A DNA stretch of 9,918 nt from an uncultured Fimbriimonadales bacterium (GTDB taxonomy: Bacteria > Armatimonadota > Fimbriimonadia > Fimbriimonadales > GBS-DC): contig CALAMM010000177.1 of assembly GCA_937925775.1 (NCBI GenBank), forward strand, positions 1 through 9,918, given 5' to 3'. The translations under genes and the position numbers were made by a program. Below, piece after piece: positions 5,720 through 9,918 of this stretch. The first letter of the stretch is position 1; every line of letters begins with the position of its first letter. A model generated the notes under the pieces. That model was not told where the DNA came from. It saw only the letters and a program-made list of their open reading frames with translations, and did not search any database.

Positions 5720-6935
5720 GGGCTGGCTCCCCAGGTTCGCTTGCAGACTGCTCCTTCGCTTCGACGGGCGGTTCAGGCAACCCCAGAAATTCCGCCTCGC
5801 CGTAGAAGAAGTGGAGCAGTCGCTCGATAATAATCTTGAGGGTCGTAGCCACGGGCACGGCAAGCAACATCCCCCAGATGCCCCAGTTCGAGCCGACCAC
5901 AATCGCCACTAACGCACCCAGCGGACGCAGCCCCACCGCGCCGCCCAGCAGACGCGGGGTAATCATCAGGTCAAACAGGGTGTTCACGACCATCGCGCCC
6001 ACCACCACAGCCACCGCGTGCCACACGGTGGGCAACGACACCAAGAAAAACAGGGGATGCGCTGGACCGAAAATCAGTGTGAACGCAAACGAGCTGAGCG
6101 CGATGAGGAACGCCCCTACATAAGGGATAGGATACAGCACCGCTGCCAGCACGCCGAGCAACACAGGGTTCGGGGCACCCGCCAGCCAATAAAACAGCAT
6201 GCTCGACGCACCGTAGGTCAGCGAAGCCGTGACGATGCCGCGAATATAGCGGAAAAAGAGCGCACCGATCTCGCTCATCAATTGCTGCACAGCGGGACGC
6301 TGCGCCGGGGGAATGAGGAACAAAACGCTTCGGTGGATGGCGGGCATATCCAGCAGAAAGAAGTACGCGCTCAAGGGGATGAGGATAATCCACAGCGCGC
6401 GTGAGAGCAGCCCCAGCAGTGTGTTCAGAAAAGAGTTGATGTAGAGCGCGGCGTTATCGAGGATGAACTCGTTGGCGCGTTGCTGAATGCGCTGGGTCAG
6501 CGCCTGTGCCAGCGCGTCAGGCTCTGTGGGCAGCTCCAGCCGTTTGAGCAGTTCGGCGTTGCGTTCAATCAGCTCGCGCCGTTTCGGGATTTCGCGTTTG
6601 AGGTAGCCCTGCGCCTCTTTGACCCAGCGGTCGACAATCTTGGTGATGTCGCCGTTGCCTTTCCGATTGAAGGTCTGGAGGATTTCCTGCGATTGGGCGT
6701 AGAAGGTGGGGACGAGCATTAGCCCCACTCCCAGCGCCAGGAGCAGGAACGCCATAAACACATTCAGGATGGCGCGTCCGCGTGAGTAGCCTTTGCGACA
6801 GAGGGCTTCCACGAACGGGTTCAGCAGCAGCGCGATGACGCCCCCAATCAGAAAAGGCGCCAGCGACGCCCGAACGAGGTAGAGAAAATAGAGGGTAGCG
6901 GCGACGACCGCTACCCATCCTATCACACGCCACAT
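5703..6935 (-). CDS. AI-2E family transporter (PF01594, TqsA/YdiK-like)
   Basis: A 410-residue polytopic inner-membrane protein. Hydrophobic segments are visible at about 4-40, 58-78, 168-195, 225-255, 256-290, 300-320 and 335-370, with a hydrophilic, probably coiled region at about 85-160; this is the usual layout of the family. Conserved motifs are LYPIPYVGAFLIAL (267-280) and, near the end, ITPRLLGGAVGLRPLGALVAI (325-345, with the GLxPL turn) followed by a glycine-rich helix. Members have been linked to autoinducer-2 export, to Na+/H+ antiport or to unknown substrates, so the substrate is not assignable. The C-terminal tail (385-410) is acidic and Ala/Pro-rich. The start is six bases after the ytxH stop with no clear Shine-Dalgarno, which suggests translational coupling. 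Confidence 0.92.
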   Translation of the reverse strand: MWRVIGWVAVVAATLYFLYLVRASLAPFLIGGVIALLLNPFVEALCRKGYSRGRAILNVFMAFLLLALGVGLMLVPTFYAQSQEILQTFNRKGNGDITKIVDRWVKEAQGYLKREIPKRRELIERNAELLKRLELPTEPDALAQALTQRIQQRANEFILDNAALYINSFLNTLLGLLSRALWIILIPLSAYFFLLDMPAIHRSVLFLIPPAQRPAVQQLMSEIGALFFRYIRGIVTASLTYGASSMLFYWLAGAPNPVLLGVLAAVLYPIPYVGAFLIALSSFAFTLIFGPAHPLFFLVSLPTVWHAVAVVVGAMVVNTLFDLMITPRLLGGAVGLRPLGALVAIVVGSNWGIWGMLLAVPVATTLKIIIERLLHFFYGEAEFLGLPEPPVEAKEQSASEPGEPAHAASD

Positions 6936-6941
6936 AGCGGC

Positions 6942-7220
6942 TTAGGCTTGGTCGGGCGCGATGTCTTCAGCGACCTCTTGTGCCTTGCGGCTGACACGCT
7001 CGCGCAGGTTGCGCACGGTCTCGCCACCGCGCTCGTAGACTTGGTGGCTCAACTCGCGCACTTTCTCGCTCAGCTCGTGCAGGCGCTGCCCAAGGTCGCC
7101 GCGAATTTCCTCGCCCGACTTGGGCGCGAACAGCAGACCAATCGCTGCGCCAATCAGCACGCCCAGCCCAATTCCTGCCAGTAGATACAGCACGCCGCTG
7201 CGTTCATCATGGTTTTGCAT
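6942..7220 (-). CDS. YtxH-like small membrane-anchored protein
   Basis: A 92-residue protein with one N-terminal membrane helix (GVLYLLAGIGLGVLIGAAIG, about residues 9-28 from this start) ending in LLFAPKSGEEIR, the hallmark of the YtxH family (PF12732). An amphipathic charged helix follows to the C-terminus (LHELSEKVRELSHQVYERG and onward). In Bacillus, ytxH lies beside ytxG, a DUF948 gene, in a general-stress operon; here the DUF948-like gene is also immediately upstream. Another ATG exists two codons earlier (7226, overlapping the previous stop as ATGA), but the AGGAGG at 7228-7233 is one base from that ATG and seven bases from the ATG at 7220, so 7220 is preferred. The function is unknown beyond membrane and stress association. 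Confidence 0.85.
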   Translation of the reverse strand: MQNHDERSGVLYLLAGIGLGVLIGAAIGLLFAPKSGEEIRGDLGQRLHELSEKVRELSHQVYERGGETVRNLRERVSRKAQEVAEDIAPDQA

Positions 7221-7222
7221 GG

Positions 7223-7870
7223 TCATCCCTCCTTGTGTGTGGTGTGTACTGTGTCTGGTGTTGTAGTTGCCTCCCCTGTTGGGGCGTGTTCCGCCTCTGG
7301 TGGGGCGGAATTCTCACTCGTGGCCTCGAGAGGGTTCCCGGCGATTCCCTCGCTGTTAAGATGCCCAAGCGCGGTAGCCTGTTTGTCTGCTTGGGCAGGC
7401 AAGTCCAAGCTGCTGGGGGGTGCGCCGTCGTAGATGGTGGGGCGTTTCGGTTGGGAACGCTTCTCGAGCTGGTTGCTGATGAGCCGCCCGCCCAGCTGGA
7501 AGCCTTGATGCATCAGCCTGCCGAGCCAGCGTGCGGTCTTTTCGGGCAGGCGGCGCACTTTCGCGCCGACGGCGTCGGCAACTTCCAGCTTGTGGCGGAT
7601 GTTATCGCTCACGATATGCAGGTTCTCGATGGTCTCCGCCGCTTCGTGCAGGGCGCGTTCGGCTTCTTTCAGCGTGAGTGTTGTGTGCTGCACGGTGGGG
7701 ATCAGTTCATCCAGCACCTGTGCCACGCGCCCTTGGAGCTCGCTCATCTGCCGCTGGAGCTTCGGCAGCTCGCGTTTTGCCACGACCAATAAACCGATGA
7801 CTGCCCACGCCAACGCCAGCAGCGTGAGGCTCATCAGCGCGATGAGAACCATCAATAGTGTGTCGTTCAT
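7223..7870 (-). CDS. DUF948/YtxG-like membrane-anchored coiled-coil protein
   Basis: A 215-residue protein with one N-terminal membrane helix (about 4-31), a Leu/Glu/Gln-rich helical segment (about 33-105) with heptad-like spacing typical of DUF948 proteins, an amphipathic basic segment (KTARWLGRLMHQGFQLGGRL, 111-130), and a low-complexity Ala/Thr/Glu/Pro tail (about 145-215) that looks disordered and unrelated to the family core. The start overlaps the mnmA stop as ATGA, with GGAGG ten bases upstream inside mnmA. It is followed by the YtxH-like gene, the same pairing as ytxG-ytxH in Bacilli, which supports the assignment. A scaffold or envelope-stress role is only inferred. Confidence 0.7.
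   Translation of the reverse strand: MNDTLLMVLIALMSLTLLALAWAVIGLLVVAKRELPKLQRQMSELQGRVAQVLDELIPTVQHTTLTLKEAERALHEAAETIENLHIVSDNIRHKLEVADAVGAKVRRLPEKTARWLGRLMHQGFQLGGRLISNQLEKRSQPKRPTIYDGAPPSSLDLPAQADKQATALGHLNSEGIAGNPLEATSENSAPPEAEHAPTGEATTTPDTVHTTHKEG
7228..7233 (-). promoter_or_regulatory. Shine-Dalgarno that sets the YtxH start
   Basis: AGGAGG is encoded within the last codons of the DUF948-like gene (Lys-Glu-Gly-stop). Its seven-base distance to the ATG at 7220, against one base to the ATG at 7226, decides the start of the YtxH-like gene. Confidence 0.7.
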
Positions 7871-9057
7871 CCTTGCGCTCCCTCCAGCAGGAACGGCTGC
7901 ACCAGCTGTAGCGCCCGCGTGACCGCGCGGTCTGTTGTCTCCGCGTCAGGGTGCACAGGGTGGGGTGCCTCAATCACGCCGCCGCCGACCACCGTCTCGC
8001 CCCGATAGAACACGCCGAACTGCCCTGGCGTAATCGCTCGCACGGGTTCGTCGAACACCACGCGCACGCGCGTCGGCTCCTCCAGCGGATACAGCGTTGC
8101 CCGTGCCATGGGGGCATTATACCGAATTTTCGCCATGACCCGCAGGGGTTTGTCTAAGTAGGGGATGCTGCTCCACTCCATTTCGCCGACCGTCATTTCG
8201 CGTTCATACAGCTCGGACTCGTCCCCCACGATAATCGCGTTCTCGTCGGGCAGGATGCGCAGCACGAACATCGGCTTGCCGTTGGTGTTGATGCCCAGTC
8301 GTCTGCGCTGCCCGATGGTGTAGAGCGCGATGCCGTGGTGCATCCCCAGCACGCGTCCTGTCGTGTCGCGAATCTCGCCAGGCTGGAATGCGTCGGGCAT
8401 GACTTCCCGCAGGAACTGGGGGTAGCCCCCAGCATGCGCTGCGAAGCAGATTTCCTGACTGTCGGGTTTGTTCGCCGTCCACAGCCCCAGCTCGGCAGCG
8501 AGTCGGCGCGTCTCGGTCTTGCTTGGCATGTTGCCCAGTGGAAAGATCACACGGCGCAGCTGCTCTTGGTTCAACATATACAGCACATAGGACTGATCCT
8601 TCTCCTTGTTCACGGCGCGGAGCAGGTTGTACCGCCCTGTGTGGGGGTTGTAGCGCGTGCGGGCGTAGTGGCCTGTGGCGATATAGTCGCACCCCAGCTC
8701 GTCCGCCTTGCGTAGCAGCGCGTCGAACTTCACGAAGCGGTTGCACTGGACGCAGGGGTTCGGCGTGCGTCCGCGTCGGTACTCGTGGATAAAGTTGCGG
8801 ATTACGGTGTCGGCGAAGACACGGCGGAAGTTCAGCACATAGTGGGGGATGCCCAGCCTGCGTGCCACGCGCCGTGCGTCCTCGACCGCGCCGAGCGAGC
8901 AGCAGCCCCCGTGTCGGGGGTCAGGGTGCGACTCCTGCCAGATTTGCATCGTGACGCCGACGACCTCATAGCCGCGCTTCATCAGGATCGCCGCCGCCAC
9001 CGAACTATCCACGCCCCCACTCATCGCGAGCAGTACCGTCCCCCGCTTGCGAGCCAT
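7867..9057 (-). CDS. mnmA: tRNA-specific 2-thiouridylase MnmA
   Basis: MnmA installs the 2-thio group on the wobble uridine (U34) of tRNA Glu, Gln and Lys, using ATP to adenylate the base and sulfur relayed from a cysteine desulfurase. The 396-residue protein opens with the PP-loop ATPase motif AMSGGVDSSVAA (11-22). The tRNA-facing segment GRTPNPCVQCN (96-106) holds Cys102 and Cys105; Cys105 aligns with E. coli Cys102. The partner cysteine is Cys204 in KPDSQEICF, aligned with E. coli Cys199. IATGHYARTR (126-135) and KDQSYVLYML (153-162) are also conserved, and a beta-barrel domain follows to the C-terminus. A GGCCS motif (50-54) adds two more cysteines. The ATG is 21 bases after the methyltransferase stop; no clear Shine-Dalgarno is seen, and the out-of-frame ATG five bases upstream is not used. 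Confidence 0.97.
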   Translation of the reverse strand: MARKRGTVLLAMSGGVDSSVAAAILMKRGYEVVGVTMQIWQESHPDPRHGGCCSLGAVEDARRVARRLGIPHYVLNFRRVFADTVIRNFIHEYRRGRTPNPCVQCNRFVKFDALLRKADELGCDYIATGHYARTRYNPHTGRYNLLRAVNKEKDQSYVLYMLNQEQLRRVIFPLGNMPSKTETRRLAAELGLWTANKPDSQEICFAAHAGGYPQFLREVMPDAFQPGEIRDTTGRVLGMHHGIALYTIGQRRRLGINTNGKPMFVLRILPDENAIIVGDESELYEREMTVGEMEWSSIPYLDKPLRVMAKIRYNAPMARATLYPLEEPTRVRVVFDEPVRAITPGQFGVFYRGETVVGGGVIEAPHPVHPDAETTDRAVTRALQLVQPFLLEGAQG

Positions 9058-9078
9058 AGCATGGTTAGTGTACCCGAT

Positions 9079-9918
9079 TCAGCTCGCTTTCCATGCCCTG
9101 ACCATCACGAACTCGCGGATTTCGGGGCGTCGTCGGGCGTCCACCTCTGCCTGCTGCGCGAGGATACGCTCTTCGTGGGGGAGTGGCGGCGGATGGTGGG
9201 GCGACGCGCCTGTCGCTATCGCGCGACTCATCGCATATACGCGCTCGCACAGCGGATAGTACGGCAACTGCTCAATCCGCGCGAAGCCCACCTCGCGGAG
9301 CAGGTGTGTCAGCGAACGATAGGTGAACACCACCAAGTGGCGCGGGATGTCCAGCCCGACCCAATTCTCGCGGTAGCGGGCGTGCCCCTGCGCGTCCAAG
9401 TTCGGCGTCTCAATCCAGAGCCAGCCGCCTGGCTTGAGCAAGCGATGGCACGCCTGCAGCGTCGCGCGCGGGTAATGCACATGCTCAATCACATGGTTCA
9501 TCGTGATGCCGTCGAACGCCTCGCGCTTGCCCTCCAACACCTCCAATCCGCCCAGATGCACGGTGAGTCCGCGTGCGCGTGCGGTCTCGACGGCTTTAGG
9601 GTCGGGTTCGACGCCGAGAGCGCGCCAGCCTGCGCGCTGGGCGAACTCCAGAAAGTCGCCGTTGCCGCAGCCGACATCGAGCAGTTTGCCTTTCGGTCGC
9701 TTGGGCAGGTGGCGTCCGCCTGCGTCCAGCAGGGCGCGATAGTCGGGCATCAGCATCGCAGCCACGACGCCCAGCACACTTGCAGGACGCTCGCGCATGC
9801 CGAACCGATAGTTCCGATAGCCGTTGCCCAGCATGCGGCGCAGCTTGCCCGCCCAGCCCAACTGCTCATAGGCAGGCGGCGTCGCGTGAGTGTGCGTGTA
9901 ATACTCCTCGTAAAGCTT
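9079..9918 (-). CDS. class I SAM-dependent methyltransferase (5' end beyond the window)
   Basis: The frame stays open to the right edge, so the gene is 5'-truncated. A TTG at 9861 is a conceivable start, but the 19 codons before it read KLYEEYYTHTHATPPAYEQ, which looks like the usual N-terminal region of this family, so the true start is off-window. In the 279 visible residues, motif I is LLDVGCGNGDFLEF (79-92), the acidic ribose-binding residue is Glu104 in GVEPD, and the NHVIEHV (141-147) and LKPGGWLWIETPN (161-173) blocks are typical of Methyltransf_23/11 proteins. A later WVGLDIPRHLVVFTYRSL segment (186-203) is seen in sugar- or lipid-associated members. The substrate is unknown. It ends 21 bases before mnmA and may share its transcript. 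Confidence 0.9.
   Translation of the reverse strand, partial: KLYEEYYTHTHATPPAYEQLGWAGKLRRMLGNGYRNYRFGMRERPASVLGVVAAMLMPDYRALLDAGGRHLPKRPKGKLLDVGCGNGDFLEFAQRAGWRALGVEPDPKAVETARARGLTVHLGGLEVLEGKREAFDGITMNHVIEHVHYPRATLQACHRLLKPGGWLWIETPNLDAQGHARYRENWVGLDIPRHLVVFTYRSLTHLLREVGFARIEQLPYYPLCERVYAMSRAIATGASPHHPPPLPHEERILAQQAEVDARRRPEIREFVMVRAWKAS

Noticed and set aside
5720..5902. A longer yggU starting at 5902 in the same frame
   Set aside because: The extra residues are Arg/Ser-rich and overlap the AI-2E gene in another frame; the family N-terminus and a good ribosome site both point to 5719.
8115..8120. TATAAT on the minus strand inside mnmA
   Set aside because: No -35 is found at a suitable distance. 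The bases encode part of the conserved Lys-Ile-Arg-Tyr-Asn-Ala segment, so the match is explained by coding.
9859..9861. TTG as the true start of the methyltransferase
   Set aside because: The frame is open upstream to the window edge and the preceding residues look like a normal family N-terminus, so the gene most likely begins outside the window.

Overview
The window is a densely packed, GC-rich bacterial chromosome segment in which every supported gene lies on the minus strand, so the text below follows transcription from right (about 9918) to left (1). Nothing mobile, no tRNA or rRNA gene and no CRISPR array is visible. Gene content is housekeeping: F1Fo ATP synthase, tRNA thiolation, riboflavin synthesis and small envelope-associated proteins. 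The phylum cannot be fixed from the sequence alone. A GC-rich, possibly thermophilic deep-branching bacterium (for example Armatimonadota-like) would fit the GC content, the Arg-rich proteins and the split ATP synthase operon, but this is only an impression.

Region 1 (9918 to 5492): the 5'-truncated end of a class I SAM-dependent methyltransferase, then mnmA (tRNA U34 2-thiouridylase), a DUF948/YtxG-like membrane-anchored coiled-coil protein, a YtxH-family protein, an AI-2E family multi-span transporter, and a small DUF167/YggU protein. From mnmA onward these genes overlap or are separated by 2 to 6 bases, which suggests one transcript.

Region 2 (5491 to 650): a near-consensus sigma70 promoter (-35 TTGACG, 18-base spacer, -10 TATAAT) sits in the 90-base gap before atpB. 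It precedes atpB-atpE-atpF-atpH-atpA-atpG, which encode subunits a, c, b, delta, alpha and gamma. The order is the common bacterial one, but beta (atpD) and epsilon (atpC) do not follow gamma, and no atpI precedes atpB, so the complex must be completed from another locus. The atpE gene (the high-copy c subunit) is flanked on both sides by spacers containing GC-rich hairpins and has a near-perfect Shine-Dalgarno sequence.

Region 3 (649 to 1): a 112-base spacer with a hairpin whose loop can pair with an upstream segment, then ribH (lumazine synthase). The ribH stop overlaps, as ATGA, the start of a gene cut off by the window edge whose 22 visible residues resemble the N-terminus of an M42-family aminopeptidase.

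No previously undescribed multi-gene system is evident. The points most worth a second look are the split ATP synthase operon, the structured RNA around atpE, the pseudoknot-capable spacer before ribH, and the small membrane-protein cluster between mnmA and the atp genes.
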